Shown: piece after piece, positions 41,041 to 50,628 of the stretch | Layout of the letters: each line of letters opens with the position of its first letter | Numbering within the stretch: the stretch's first letter is position 1 | Assembly (NCBI GenBank): GCA_041392855.1 | Contig: JAWKLD010000001.1 | Coordinates: 315,501-379,500 of the forward strand | Length of the DNA stretch: 64,000 bases | Origin: Flavipsychrobacter sp. | GTDB taxonomy: Bacteria; Bacteroidota; Bacteroidia; Chitinophagales; Chitinophagaceae | Direction of reading: 5' to 3' | Program-made: the position numbers and the translations under genes | Notes under the pieces: model-generated | Seen by the model: the letters and a program-made list of their open reading frames with translations, nothing else | Told to the model about the DNA's origin: nothing | The model's database searches: none

Positions 41041-44000
41041 ATGGCTATTAAAAAAGAAAACCGCCCTAAACCGGGTTTCGACAAAATTACCATTAGCCTG
41101 GCATCGCCTGATACTATTCTTGATCGTTCTTACGGTGAAGTATTAAAGCCAGAGACGATCAACTATCGTACGTATAAGCCAGAGCGCGACGGCTTGTTTT
41201 GTGAGAAAATATTTGGCCCTGTAAAGGACTATGAGTGTTATTGCGGTAAATATAAGCGTATCCGTTATAAGGGTATCGTTTGTGACCGTTGTGGTGTTGA
41301 AGTAACAGAGAAGAAAGTACGTCGTGAGCGTATGGGACATATCAAATTGGTAGTTCCTATCGTACACATATGGTATTTCAAGAGCTTGCCGAACAAGATC
41401 GGTTACTTGATGGGCGTTAGCTCTAAGAAGTTGGAAAGCATTGTGTACTATGAGCGCTATACTGTAGTACAAGCTGGTGAGGCTGAGGATTTGATCCGCC
41501 AGAAGTTGAACCTTAAAGATTCTGAATCTACTGATAAACAATTGATCACTGAAGATGAGTATCTAGAGATCCTAGAAACTATCTCTCAGGAGAACCAATA
41601 TTTGCCTGACGAAGACCCTAATAAGTTCATCGCTAAGATGGGTGCTGATGCGGTACATGCTATCCTTAGCCGTATCGATCTAGATCAGTTGTCTTACGAC
41701 CTTCGTAATGCAGCAGCTAACGAAACTTCTCAACAACGTAAGCAAGAGGCATTGAAGCGTTTGAGTGTTGTTGAAGCGTTCCGTGATGCTAATACGAGAG
41801 TAGAGAACAGGCTAGAGTGGACAGTGATGCAATACATCCCTGTTATTCCACCAGAGCTTCGTCCTCTAGTTCCTTTGGATGGTGGTCGTTTCGCGTCTTC
41901 TGACCTGAATGATCTTTACCGTCGTGTGATCATTCGTAACAATCGTTTGAAGCGTTTGATAGAGATCAAAGCTCCTGAAGTTATCCTACGTAACGAAAAG
42001 CGTATGCTTCAAGAAGCTGTTGACTCTTTATTTGATAATAGCCGTAAGTCTAACGCTGTGAAGGCAGAAGGTGGACGTGCTTTGAAATCACTTTCAGATG
42101 TATTGAAAGGTAAGCAAGGTCGTTTCCGTCAAAACCTTTTGGGTAAGCGTGTTGACTATTCTGGTCGTTCTGTAATCGTCGTTGGTCCTGAAATGAAACT
42201 ACATGAGTGTGGTATTCCTAAGGATATGGCAGCAGAACTATTCAAGCCGTTTATCATCCGTAAACTTATTGAAAGAGGAATAGTTAAAACGGTTAAGAGT
42301 GCTAAAAAATTGGTGGAGCGTAAAGAAGCAGTTGTTTGGGACATTCTAGAGAATGTACTTAAAGGACACCCTGTTATGCTTAACCGTGCTCCTACGCTAC
42401 ACCGTTTGTCAATTCAGGCTTTCCAACCTAAATTGATCGAGGGTAAAGCGATACAACTACACCCATTAGTATGTTCTGCGTTCAACGCCGACTTTGATGG
42501 TGACCAAATGGCGGTACACGTACCGTTGAGTAACGCTGCGATACTTGAAGCTCAAGTATTAATGCTTGCTTCGCACAATATCTTGAACCCTCAGAATGGT
42601 ACGCCTATTACGCTACCTTCTCAGGACATGGTATTGGGTCTTTACTATATCTCTAAAGGAAAGCGTTCTGAAGGTGATATGATCGTGAAGGGTAGTGGAA
42701 TGACCTTCTACAACTCTGAAGAGGTGAATATTGCTTACAACGAAGGTAAAGTTGACCTTCACGCCTTCATCAAGGTGAAAGCAAATGTTCGTCAAGCAGA
42801 CGGTACATTGAAAAATGAATTGATAGAAACAACTGTAGGACGTGTTATATTCAACAAATACGTTCCTGAAGATAACGGTTATGTAAACGCAATTCTTACT
42901 AAGAAATCACTTCGTGAGATCATTGGTAACATATTGAAGAATACCGGTATCCCTGCAACAGTTAAGTTCTTGGATGATATTAAGACACTTGGTTTCCGTA
43001 GTGCATTCCGTGGTGGTCTTTCATTCAATATTGAAGACTTGAATGTTCCAAACATTAAGGATGAGTTGGTAGAGTCTGCACAAGCAGAAGTAGATGAAGT
43101 TTGGGAAAACTATAACATGGGTCTTATTACAAACAACGAGCGTTATAACCAGATCATTGATATTTGGTCTCGTGTTGATACTCGTGTAACAGAAACATTG
43201 ATCCATGAGATGGCAACAGATAAGCAAGGGTTCAACTCTGTTTATATGATGCTTGACTCAGGAGCTCGTGGTTCTAAACAACAGGTAAAACAGTTGGCAG
43301 GTCTTAGAGGTCTGATGGCTAAACCTCGTCGTAGTGGGTCTAGTGGTTCAGAGATCATTGAAAACCCGATCTTATCTAACTTCAAGGTTGGTCTTAACGT
43401 ATTGGAGTACTTCATCTCTACGCACGGTGCGCGTAAAGGTCTTGCGGATACGGCTCTTAAAACGGCCGATGCGGGTTACCTAACACGTCGTCTTGTTGAC
43501 GTAGCTCAAGATGTGGTAATTAATGAAGAAGACTGTGGTACACTACGTGGTACAACTACTTCTGCATTGAAAGATAATGAGGAGATCGTTGAACCATTAT
43601 ATGATCGTATACTAGGTCGTACATCACTTCATGATGTTATTGACCCGCTTACAGATGAGTTGATCATCGAAGCTGGTAAAGAGATCACAGAAGATGTAGC
43701 TGCAAGAATAGAAGAGAGTGCTATAGAGGCGGTTGAAATTCGTTCTGTATTGACTTGTGAGAGTCAAAGAGGTGTATGTGCTAAATGTTATGGTAAGAAC
43801 CTGGCAACAGGTTACATGGCACAGAAAGGAGATTCAGTAGGTATCATCGCTGCACAATCAATTGGTGAGCCGGGTACACAGTTGACACTTCGTACATTCC
43901 ACGTGGGTGGTGTGGCAGGTTCTTCTGCTATTGAGTCTAACTTGGTTGCTAAGTTTGACGGTACTGTTCAGTTTGATGGTCTTCGTACAACTACATACAC

Positions 44001-45366
44001 TAATGCTGAAGGTAATGAGGTAGAAGTTGTTATTGGTCGTACAGGTGAGATGCGTGTGATAGATTTAGAGAATGATAGACTACTGAATACACATAACATT
44101 CCTTACGGTTCTAACTTGTTGATCAAGAACGGTCAGAAAGTGAAGAAAGGTGATGTGATCTGTACATGGGATCCGTTCAACGCCGTTATCGTTTCTGAGA
44201 TAACTGGTAAGATCGAGTTTGAAAATGTAATTGAAGGTGTTACTTACCGTGAAGAAGCAGATGAGCAAACTGGACACCGTGAGAAAGTTGTTATCGAGAC
44301 TAAAGATAAAACTAAGATCCCTGCACTATTAGTAACGGATGGAGACGAAGTGAAGTCTTATAACTTACCTGTTGGTTCACACATCATAGTTAAGGCTAAT
44401 GATAAAGTGAAAAATGGTCAGGTAATCGTTAAGATACCACGTGTGATGGGACGTAGCCGAGATATTACGGGTGGTCTTCCACGTGTAACTGAATTGTTTG
44501 AAGCGCGTAACCCAAGTAACCCTGCAATTGTTTCTGCAATTGATGGTGTGGTTTCTTTCGGTAACATCAAGCGTGGTAACCGTGAGATCATAGTAGAGTC
44601 TCGTGAAGGTGTTATCAGAAAATATCTTGTTCCATTGACACGTCATATCATGGTACAAGAGGGTGACTTCGTTAAGGCTGGTAAATCATTATCAGACGGT
44701 GCGATCACTCCAAGAGATATCCTAAACATCAAAGGACCTTTCGCAGTACAAGAATACTTAGTGAATGAAATTCAAGAGGTATATCGTTTGCAAGGTGTGA
44801 AGATCAATGATAAGCATATTGAGGTTATCGTTCGTCAGATGATGCGTAAGGTTGTTATCGTTGATCCGGGAGATACTAAGTTCTTAGAAGATGATACGGT
44901 AGATAAGTTTGACTTCATGACGGAGAACGACTGGATATTTGATAAGAAAGTGGTAACAGATGCTGGAGATTCAGCTGAGTTCCACCCTGGTCAAATAGCT
45001 ACACTTCGTGAGATACGTGAGGAAAACAGTACACTACGTAGAGCTGATAAGAAACTAGTTGAATTCCGTAACGCTGATTCAGCGACATCATCTCCATTAT
45101 TGTTAGGTATTACTAAGGCTTCACTTGGTACTCGTAGCTGGATATCAGCAGCTTCGTTCCAAGAGACCACTAAGGTGCTTTCTCAAGCAGCTATCAATGG
45201 TAAGTCTGATGATCTAATGGGACTGAAGGAGAACGTTATCACAGGTAATCTGATCCCTGCGGGTTCTGGTATGCGCGATTACGATGATATAGTTGTAGGT
45301 TCTAAAGAAGAATTTGAACTATTGATGGCTAACCGTGATGTACTTCAGTTTGATGAGGAAGAATAA
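41041..45366 (+). CDS. rpoC: RNA polymerase subunit beta'
   Basis: RpoC carries the catalytic metal site of RNA polymerase. The 1441-residue protein has the N-terminal zinc finger CYCGKYKRIRYKGIVCDRCG, the lid and rudder region, RFRQNLLGKRVDYSGRS, HPVMLNRAPTLHRL and the active site NADFDGDQMAVH with its three Asp residues. The bridge and trigger-loop region shows GARGSKQQVKQLAGLRGLM and, later, the second zinc site CESQRGVCAKCYG. The trigger loop shows IGEPGTQLTLRTFHVGG. The C-terminal part ends LQFDEEE. It follows rpoB after 80 bases and ends in a strong terminator. Confidence 0.97.
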   Translation: MAIKKENRPKPGFDKITISLASPDTILDRSYGEVLKPETINYRTYKPERDGLFCEKIFGPVKDYECYCGKYKRIRYKGIVCDRCGVEVTEKKVRRERMGHIKLVVPIVHIWYFKSLPNKIGYLMGVSSKKLESIVYYERYTVVQAGEAEDLIRQKLNLKDSESTDKQLITEDEYLEILETISQENQYLPDEDPNKFIAKMGADAVHAILSRIDLDQLSYDLRNAAANETSQQRKQEALKRLSVVEAFRDANTRVENRLEWTVMQYIPVIPPELRPLVPLDGGRFASSDLNDLYRRVIIRNNRLKRLIEIKAPEVILRNEKRMLQEAVDSLFDNSRKSNAVKAEGGRALKSLSDVLKGKQGRFRQNLLGKRVDYSGRSVIVVGPEMKLHECGIPKDMAAELFKPFIIRKLIERGIVKTVKSAKKLVERKEAVVWDILENVLKGHPVMLNRAPTLHRLSIQAFQPKLIEGKAIQLHPLVCSAFNADFDGDQMAVHVPLSNAAILEAQVLMLASHNILNPQNGTPITLPSQDMVLGLYYISKGKRSEGDMIVKGSGMTFYNSEEVNIAYNEGKVDLHAFIKVKANVRQADGTLKNELIETTVGRVIFNKYVPEDNGYVNAILTKKSLREIIGNILKNTGIPATVKFLDDIKTLGFRSAFRGGLSFNIEDLNVPNIKDELVESAQAEVDEVWENYNMGLITNNERYNQIIDIWSRVDTRVTETLIHEMATDKQGFNSVYMMLDSGARGSKQQVKQLAGLRGLMAKPRRSGSSGSEIIENPILSNFKVGLNVLEYFISTHGARKGLADTALKTADAGYLTRRLVDVAQDVVINEEDCGTLRGTTTSALKDNEEIVEPLYDRILGRTSLHDVIDPLTDELIIEAGKEITEDVAARIEESAIEAVEIRSVLTCESQRGVCAKCYGKNLATGYMAQKGDSVGIIAAQSIGEPGTQLTLRTFHVGGVAGSSAIESNLVAKFDGTVQFDGLRTTTYTNAEGNEVEVVIGRTGEMRVIDLENDRLLNTHNIPYGSNLLIKNGQKVKKGDVICTWDPFNAVIVSEITGKIEFENVIEGVTYREEADEQTGHREKVVIETKDKTKIPALLVTDGDEVKSYNLPVGSHIIVKANDKVKNGQVIVKIPRVMGRSRDITGGLPRVTELFEARNPSNPAIVSAIDGVVSFGNIKRGNREIIVESREGVIRKYLVPLTRHIMVQEGDFVKAGKSLSDGAITPRDILNIKGPFAVQEYLVNEIQEVYRLQGVKINDKHIEVIVRQMMRKVVIVDPGDTKFLEDDTVDKFDFMTENDWIFDKKVVTDAGDSAEFHPGQIATLREIREENSTLRRADKKLVEFRNADSATSSPLLLGITKASLGTRSWISAASFQETTKVLSQAAINGKSDDLMGLKENVITGNLIPAGSGMRDYDDIVVGSKEEFELLMANRDVLQFDEEE

Positions 45367-45387
45367 TGCTATAATGACTATAGATAC

Positions 45388-45420
45388 AAAAGGCTACTCT
45401 TTAAGAGTAGCCTTTTTCTT
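45388..45420 (+). terminator. Terminator of rpoB-rpoC
   Basis: The stem AAAGGCTACTCT/AGAGTAGCCTTT with loop TTA is followed by a T-run, 22 bases after the rpoC stop. Confidence 0.9.
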
Positions 45421-45490
45421 TTACAGAAACTATACTGATTTCTTGTTGTTATTCGTTAAATTAGTACTAACCTGACTAAAGAAAACGAAA

Positions 45491-46414
45491 ATGAAGAGGA
45501 AACCTGTCATATACTTTCTGTTAGGAGCTGTTATTGCAGCTTCGGTATTTAGTGTTGTGGCTTTTAAAGTAAACGACAATGATGAAAATGTAGTAGAGGT
45601 AAAGAAGAACAAAAAGCTTCAATATAAATGGTATATCCCTGATATACCGGAACAGATAGAATTTGCGGGAGAACCAGTACCATTACATAGATGGGATGTA
45701 AGAGAACAGTTGGAAAGAGAAGTCCTAACCAACTCTTATTATCATACCAGTACGCTCTATATATTAAGGTTGCAGTCGCGCTATTTTCCTACGATTGAAC
45801 GTAGATTGAAAGCGAATGGTGTACCAGATGACTTTAAATATCTGTGTGTCGCAGAAAGTGCTTTACGCAATCAGATATCAGGTGCTGGAGCTGTAGGCTT
45901 TTGGCAGTTTATGAAAGGTACTGCTCCAAGATATGGATTGGAAGTGACGAGTGAAGTAGATGAAAGGTATGATGTAGAAAAATCTACAGATGCAGCCTGC
46001 AAGTATCTAAAAGAGGCATATGAAAAGTTTGGTTCTTGGACTGCAGCGGCAGCGTCGTACAACTGTGGTCAGGCAGGATTTAATAAATTTTCCTCTTACC
46101 AGCAGAAAGATAATTATTACGATCTGTTGTTGCCAGAAGAGACCATGCGATATGTTTTCAGGATATTGGCGTTAAAACATATCATGAGTAATGCTAAAGA
46201 GCTAGGGTTTGTTGTGTACGATGATGATGCTTACCAACCTCTAGCTATAAGAGAAATTGAAGTAAAGGAAACCATTACTAATTTAGCAGATTTTGCGTTA
46301 TACAATAATTCGAACTATAGAATGTTGAAGTTGCTTAATCCATGGTTAAGAGGTCATGCTTTAACTGTAAAAAATGGTAAGACTTATACCGTAAAGCTAC
46401 CTGCAAAAAAATAA
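45491..46414 (+). CDS. Lytic transglycosylase (SLT domain)
   Basis: Lytic transglycosylases cut the glycan strands of peptidoglycan and leave 1,6-anhydroMurNAc ends. The 307-residue protein has an N-terminal membrane anchor or signal (VIYFLLGAVIAASVFSVVAF). The SLT domain follows: catalytic E122 in CVAESALRNQ, GAVGFWQFMKGTAPRYGL and AAASYNCGQAGF. This order is that of MltD/Slt-type enzymes. The end (NPWLRGHALTVKNGKTYTVKLP) resembles a shortened LysM-like tail. It is followed after 4 bases by the penicillin-acylase gene, so the two probably share a transcript. Confidence 0.9.
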   Translation: MKRKPVIYFLLGAVIAASVFSVVAFKVNDNDENVVEVKKNKKLQYKWYIPDIPEQIEFAGEPVPLHRWDVREQLEREVLTNSYYHTSTLYILRLQSRYFPTIERRLKANGVPDDFKYLCVAESALRNQISGAGAVGFWQFMKGTAPRYGLEVTSEVDERYDVEKSTDAACKYLKEAYEKFGSWTAAAASYNCGQAGFNKFSSYQQKDNYYDLLLPEETMRYVFRILALKHIMSNAKELGFVVYDDDAYQPLAIREIEVKETITNLADFALYNNSNYRMLKLLNPWLRGHALTVKNGKTYTVKLPAKK

Positions 46415-46418
46415 GATT

Positions 46419-48782
46419 ATGCGCTATTTGCGTGCCATACTGCCATTAGCCATTACTTGCATACTGGTTTATTTATTGAACACATCAATGAAGAGTGGCC
46501 CTGCATTGGGTAAGTTATTAGATCCTGTTGCTGGTGTGTGGACAAATGCCGAACCAATTACAAAGGACTACAATAAGATTCTTGCGTTTGAACAGTTGGA
46601 AGGAGCATCTAAAGTGTGGTTCGATGATCGCATGGTGCCACATATACATGCCGATAATGAGCATGATCTATACTTTTTACAAGGATATATACACGCTATG
46701 TTTCGCCTGTGGCAAATGGATATGCAAACACGTGCAGCAGCAGGAAGAGTAAGTGAAATAATAGGAGCCAGAGGACTGAACTACGATAGAGACAAGCGAA
46801 GAAAAGGAATGGTGTATGGCGCTGAAAGATCGTTGAAGAAAATAGAAGCTGATAGTAGAAGCCGAAACATGTTGGAGGCTTACACGGCAGGTGTCAATCA
46901 GTTTATTAGCGAATTAGATCGCAAAAGTTTTCCTTTAGAATACAAGCTAATGAGTTTTGAGCCTGAGCCGTGGACGAACTTAAAAACGTCTTTATTGCTT
47001 AAATATATGGCCGACGATCTTACAGGTACAGTACATGATATTCCGCTTACTTATTTGAAGGGGCAGCTTGACGAGGCAACCTTCCAGCTACTGTTCCCAG
47101 AAAGGATGAATAACAGTACACCAGTAATTCCCAATAATACAACTCACACAACACCCTCAATGCAAAGACCTGCACAACCTGAAAGGGATGTATGGGCAAC
47201 TCTGAATGATAGTCATTTTGATAAAAGCACAGACATAGATGGTAAGGGTAGTAATAACTGGGCTGTAAGCGGTAGCAGGACAAAGAATGGAAATGCTATT
47301 TTATGTAACGATCCACATCTTGGTTTGAACCTGCCATCTCTATGGTTTGAAGTACAGTTGCAGACACCAAATATGAATGTGTATGGAGCATCATTGCCAG
47401 GTGCACCTGGAGTAGTTATAGGTTTTAATGAAAATATATCTTGGGGTTTAACGAATAACTACAGAGATGTAAAAGACTATTATGAAATAGAAGTGTTATC
47501 AGATGAAACTTATATGTTTGATAACAAACCTATGAAGTATGATAAGAGAGTAGAGGTTGTAAAAATAAAAGGTGCTCCTGATTTCTATGATACGGTTAAT
47601 TATACGATCCATGGCCCTGTGATGTATGAGCAAAAGTTTAAGGGCCCTAATGGTTTGGCTATGCCATTGGCTTTAAGATGGATGGCTCATGATGAAAGTA
47701 ATGAGCTGTTGTCGCTCTATTTATTAAACCATAGTAGCAACTATGATGAGTTTGTTGAAGCCATACACTACTTTGAATGCCCTGCACAGAATATGTTATA
47801 TGCCGATAAGAAAGGTAATATTGCTTTGTGGGGACAAGGCCAGTTTATCAATAAATGGGAAGAGCAGGGTAAATATGTAATGAAAGGTAATAGCAGTAGT
47901 ACACTATGGGGAAGTAAAATACCAATGAATGAAAACCCTCATGTGCTCAATCCTCAACAAGGATATTTGAGTTCTGCTAATCAAATAGTAACAGACAGTA
48001 CTTATCCTTATTGGTATAATGGAAAGTTTGCAGATTATAGAGCATGGCGTATCAACCAAGTATTAGATACTATGCATGCGGCAACTGTAGAAGATATGTT
48101 TGCACTACAGGGAGATGTTCATTCAATATTGGCAGAGAAAACATTGCTAGTAATGTTACAGCAAATAGATGTTGATAGTAATAGTAGTTATGTCAGCATG
48201 CTACAAGAGTGGGATTATGAGTTAGATGCAGAGAGTGTTGCTGCAACAGTATATCAAAAATGGTGGGAGTTGTTTTATAACGACTTGTGGAAAGCATATG
48301 AAAAAGTGCCTGAGCAGCTATATCCCAATACTGAAGTGACAATGCAATTGCTGATAGAAAATAAGTTGCCAACAGATAGTCTGGGAGTGTTATTGACCAA
48401 TAGTTTTAAACGTACTATTGATTTTTTAGAGCAAAGAGAAAACAAAGAGTGGTATAAGGTAAAGAATACTACAGTTACCCATTTGTCAAAACTGCCAGCC
48501 TTTAGTTTTAGTAATTTAAAAATAGGAGGTTGGGGAAATACGGTAAATGCTTCCAAACAAAATCATGGACCTTCCTGGAGAATGGTAGTAGAGATGGGAG
48601 AAAAGATAAAGGCCTATGGTGTTTATCCTGGTGGTCAGTCAGGTAACCCTGGCAGTAAAGATTATGGTACGTTTGTGAACAAATGGGCAGAAGGTAGTTA
48701 CTACGAGTTGTTATTTTTGCCAAATAATAATGAGCAGCAAAATGAACAAATAAAATATACTTGGACAACTGACGCTAAATGA
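46419..48782 (+). CDS. Penicillin acylase family N-terminal-nucleophile hydrolase
   Basis: These enzymes hydrolyse amide bonds of acylated amines such as penicillins or acyl-homoserine lactones; the native substrate here is unknown. The 787-residue protein has an N-terminal hydrophobic segment (ILPLAITCILVYLLN). Its alpha part has HIHADNEHDLYFLQGYIHA and RLWQMDMQTRAAAGR. Autocleavage should occur before S278 in GKGSNNWAVSG, where the Ser becomes the N-terminal nucleophile. LCNDPHLGLNLPSLWFEV and PGVVIGFNENISWGLTN follow, and a C-terminal PGGQSGNPGSKDYG block closes the beta chain. It overlaps the next gene by 4 bases (ATGA). Confidence 0.92.
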   Translation: MRYLRAILPLAITCILVYLLNTSMKSGPALGKLLDPVAGVWTNAEPITKDYNKILAFEQLEGASKVWFDDRMVPHIHADNEHDLYFLQGYIHAMFRLWQMDMQTRAAAGRVSEIIGARGLNYDRDKRRKGMVYGAERSLKKIEADSRSRNMLEAYTAGVNQFISELDRKSFPLEYKLMSFEPEPWTNLKTSLLLKYMADDLTGTVHDIPLTYLKGQLDEATFQLLFPERMNNSTPVIPNNTTHTTPSMQRPAQPERDVWATLNDSHFDKSTDIDGKGSNNWAVSGSRTKNGNAILCNDPHLGLNLPSLWFEVQLQTPNMNVYGASLPGAPGVVIGFNENISWGLTNNYRDVKDYYEIEVLSDETYMFDNKPMKYDKRVEVVKIKGAPDFYDTVNYTIHGPVMYEQKFKGPNGLAMPLALRWMAHDESNELLSLYLLNHSSNYDEFVEAIHYFECPAQNMLYADKKGNIALWGQGQFINKWEEQGKYVMKGNSSSTLWGSKIPMNENPHVLNPQQGYLSSANQIVTDSTYPYWYNGKFADYRAWRINQVLDTMHAATVEDMFALQGDVHSILAEKTLLVMLQQIDVDSNSSYVSMLQEWDYELDAESVAATVYQKWWELFYNDLWKAYEKVPEQLYPNTEVTMQLLIENKLPTDSLGVLLTNSFKRTIDFLEQRENKEWYKVKNTTVTHLSKLPAFSFSNLKIGGWGNTVNASKQNHGPSWRMVVEMGEKIKAYGVYPGGQSGNPGSKDYGTFVNKWAEGSYYELLFLPNNNEQQNEQIKYTWTTDAK

Positions 48783-49129
48783 AAAGACTAATAACCATAC
48801 TCTCAACGGCTATATTGGCTTGGGCGGCATCTTGGCTTATTGCTTGGTGGATGATCGCAGCTATACCTTGCTTGGTAGCTTTTGCTACAAAGCAAAAAGT
48901 AGGTGTTGGGTTTCTATACGGTTTTGTGAGTATAGCATTGTTATGGTTATTCCTTATTTACTATGCTGATATGGGGAATGATGGTATTCTGGCAAGACGA
49001 ATGTCTATTCTTATTCTAGGAACAGAAAGTAATAGTATGTTCATTGCCGTAAATGTATTACTAGGGGGTATCATTGGAGCTTTAGGAGGGTGGAGTGGCG
49101 CTTCGTTACGTAAGCTGTTCAACGATTAG
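48779..49129 (+). CDS. Small membrane protein of unknown function
   Basis: The 116-residue protein has four hydrophobic segments (for example AILAWAASWLIAWWMIAAIPC and MFIAVNVLLGGIIGALGGW). A glycine-rich last segment ends in SGASLRKLFND. I do not recognise a family. The start overlaps the stop of the penicillin-acylase gene (ATGA), so translation is coupled. The cation efflux gene follows after 5 bases. It may help one of these neighbours, but this is only inferred from position. Confidence 0.7.
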   Translation: MKRLITILSTAILAWAASWLIAWWMIAAIPCLVAFATKQKVGVGFLYGFVSIALLWLFLIYYADMGNDGILARRMSILILGTESNSMFIAVNVLLGGIIGALGGWSGASLRKLFND

Positions 49130-49134
49130 TATTC

Positions 49135-50115
49135 ATGCCCATTAAGATCCAACGTTATATAGCTTTCTTTTCTTTAATTCTCTTTTTTGGGAAGCTATGG
49201 GCTTGGTACCTAACACACTCCGTTACTATTCTTACCGATGCACTTGAAAGTACAGTAAACGTAATAGCAGGATTTATTGGCTTGTACAGCATTATACTAG
49301 CAGCCAAACCAAGAGATCTTAACCACCCTTATGGGCATGGTAAGGCAGAGTCAGTATCTTCAGCAATAGAAGGTGCGCTGATAAGCATTGCTGGTTTGGT
49401 GATCATTTTTGAAGCGATCAGTCAACTATTAGAGCCACAACCTATTCATCAATTAGATGTAGGTATATATATTACAGGTGTTACTGGAGTGCTTAACTTC
49501 TTTGTTGGCTTTTATGCAGAGCGAGTAGGGAAAAAGAAAAAGTCGCTAATAGTAGAATCGGCAGGTAAGCATTTGAAAACAGATGCTTATTCCACCTTTG
49601 CTATTATTATTGGTTTGTGTTTATTGCTGCTTACTGGTTGGCAATGGTTGGATAGTACTGTTGCATTAATCTTTGCAATTGTTATTATCAGAACAGGGTA
49701 TCAATTGATAAGACGTTCTATGGTGGCTATAATGGATGAAGCAGATGTAGCAGTGTTGAAGGAAGTAATACAAGTGTTGGAAGAGAACAGGCAAGATGAT
49801 TGGATAGACCTACATAATATGCGCGTGGTAGAGCAAGGACATAAAATGCATATAGATGCACACATGACTTTACCGTGGTACTATCAGGTAAAAGATGCCG
49901 AGGCAGAAATTCATCAAGTAGAAGATCTGGTAAAAGAGCACTTCCAAAATAAAATAGATGTTTTTATTCATGTAGATGCATGTGCGCCATATTCCTGCAA
50001 GCTATGTGCCTTACAAGACTGTAAGGAAAGACAAAGTCCATTTGTCAATAAGCTGGCATGGACAACAGAAAATATTTGGGACAATAATAAACATGGGAAA
50101 GAGGTCGCGAATTAG
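49135..50115 (+). CDS. Cation diffusion facilitator (metal efflux) protein
   Basis: CDF proteins export Zn, Fe, Co or Mn in exchange for protons. The 326-residue protein has six hydrophobic segments. The TM2 site is TDALESTVNV, the loop motif is HPYGHGKAE, and the TM5 site is H146-LKT-D150. A cytoplasmic domain follows (residues 200-275). The C-terminus has a cysteine cluster (CAPYSCKLCALQDC), spaced like a metal site. The metal cannot be read; Glu and Asn in TM2 in place of the Asp pair suggest a family-specific site. It is the last gene of a run that starts with the transglycosylase. Confidence 0.88.
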   Translation: MPIKIQRYIAFFSLILFFGKLWAWYLTHSVTILTDALESTVNVIAGFIGLYSIILAAKPRDLNHPYGHGKAESVSSAIEGALISIAGLVIIFEAISQLLEPQPIHQLDVGIYITGVTGVLNFFVGFYAERVGKKKKSLIVESAGKHLKTDAYSTFAIIIGLCLLLLTGWQWLDSTVALIFAIVIIRTGYQLIRRSMVAIMDEADVAVLKEVIQVLEENRQDDWIDLHNMRVVEQGHKMHIDAHMTLPWYYQVKDAEAEIHQVEDLVKEHFQNKIDVFIHVDACAPYSCKLCALQDCKERQSPFVNKLAWTTENIWDNNKHGKEVAN

Positions 50116-50118
50116 CCC

Positions 50119-50583
50119 TTATGGGTTTTCTCTTTCATAGCCTTCATCTACAAGCCAATCACCACTGTCTGCTGCTGCTGTAGCTAGTTCATCACATCTG
50201 TTGTTACCTGCATTATTAGCATGGCCTTTCACCCATTGGAATTTTATATTGTGTTTTTTGTAGTAGATCAAAAACTCTTTCCAAAGGTCAACATTCTTTT
50301 TATCCTTAAAGCCTTTTTTTACCCAACCAAATAGCCATCCTTTCTCTACAGCATTAACGACATACGATGAGTCTGTATAGATGATGATATTTAAACCATC
50401 CCTTGTTAGGTTTTTCAACGCAACAATTACCGCCAGTAACTCCATGCGGTTATTAGTGGTCTTTCTATAGCCTTGAGCAAACTCTTTGACTACAGCTCCC
50501 CATTTCATCACTATGCCATATCCTCCAGGGCCAGGGTTGCCACGGGCTGAGCCGTCAGTATAAATAATTAATTGTTGCGACAT
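50119..50583 (-). CDS. rnhA: Ribonuclease HI
   Basis: RNase HI cuts the RNA strand of RNA-DNA hybrids, removing primers and R-loops. The 154-residue protein has the four catalytic acids D10 (IYTDGSARGNPG), E48 (NNRMELLAV), D71 (IYTDSSYVVN) and D131 (NNRCDELA), with H121 in the flexible loop (WVKGHANN). The handle region (KGWLFGWVKKGFKD) is present. The gene converges on the cation efflux gene with 3 bases between stops, and is divergent from mqnA. Confidence 0.96.
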   Translation of the reverse strand: MSQQLIIYTDGSARGNPGPGGYGIVMKWGAVVKEFAQGYRKTTNNRMELLAVIVALKNLTRDGLNIIIYTDSSYVVNAVEKGWLFGWVKKGFKDKKNVDLWKEFLIYYKKHNIKFQWVKGHANNAGNNRCDELATAAADSGDWLVDEGYERENP

Positions 50584-50600
50584 GAGTAGTTTGCTTAGTG

Positions 50601-50608
50601 TATATTTG
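50601..50608 (+). promoter_or_regulatory. Candidate -7 promoter element of mqnA
   Basis: TATATTTG matches TAnnTTTG exactly and lies 20 bases before the mqnA start. A TTG at 50575-50577 gives a 23-base spacer, a little long. The leader would be about 15 bases. Confidence 0.5.
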
Positions 50609-50628
50609 CGTTCAAAAGTAAAGCGTCT

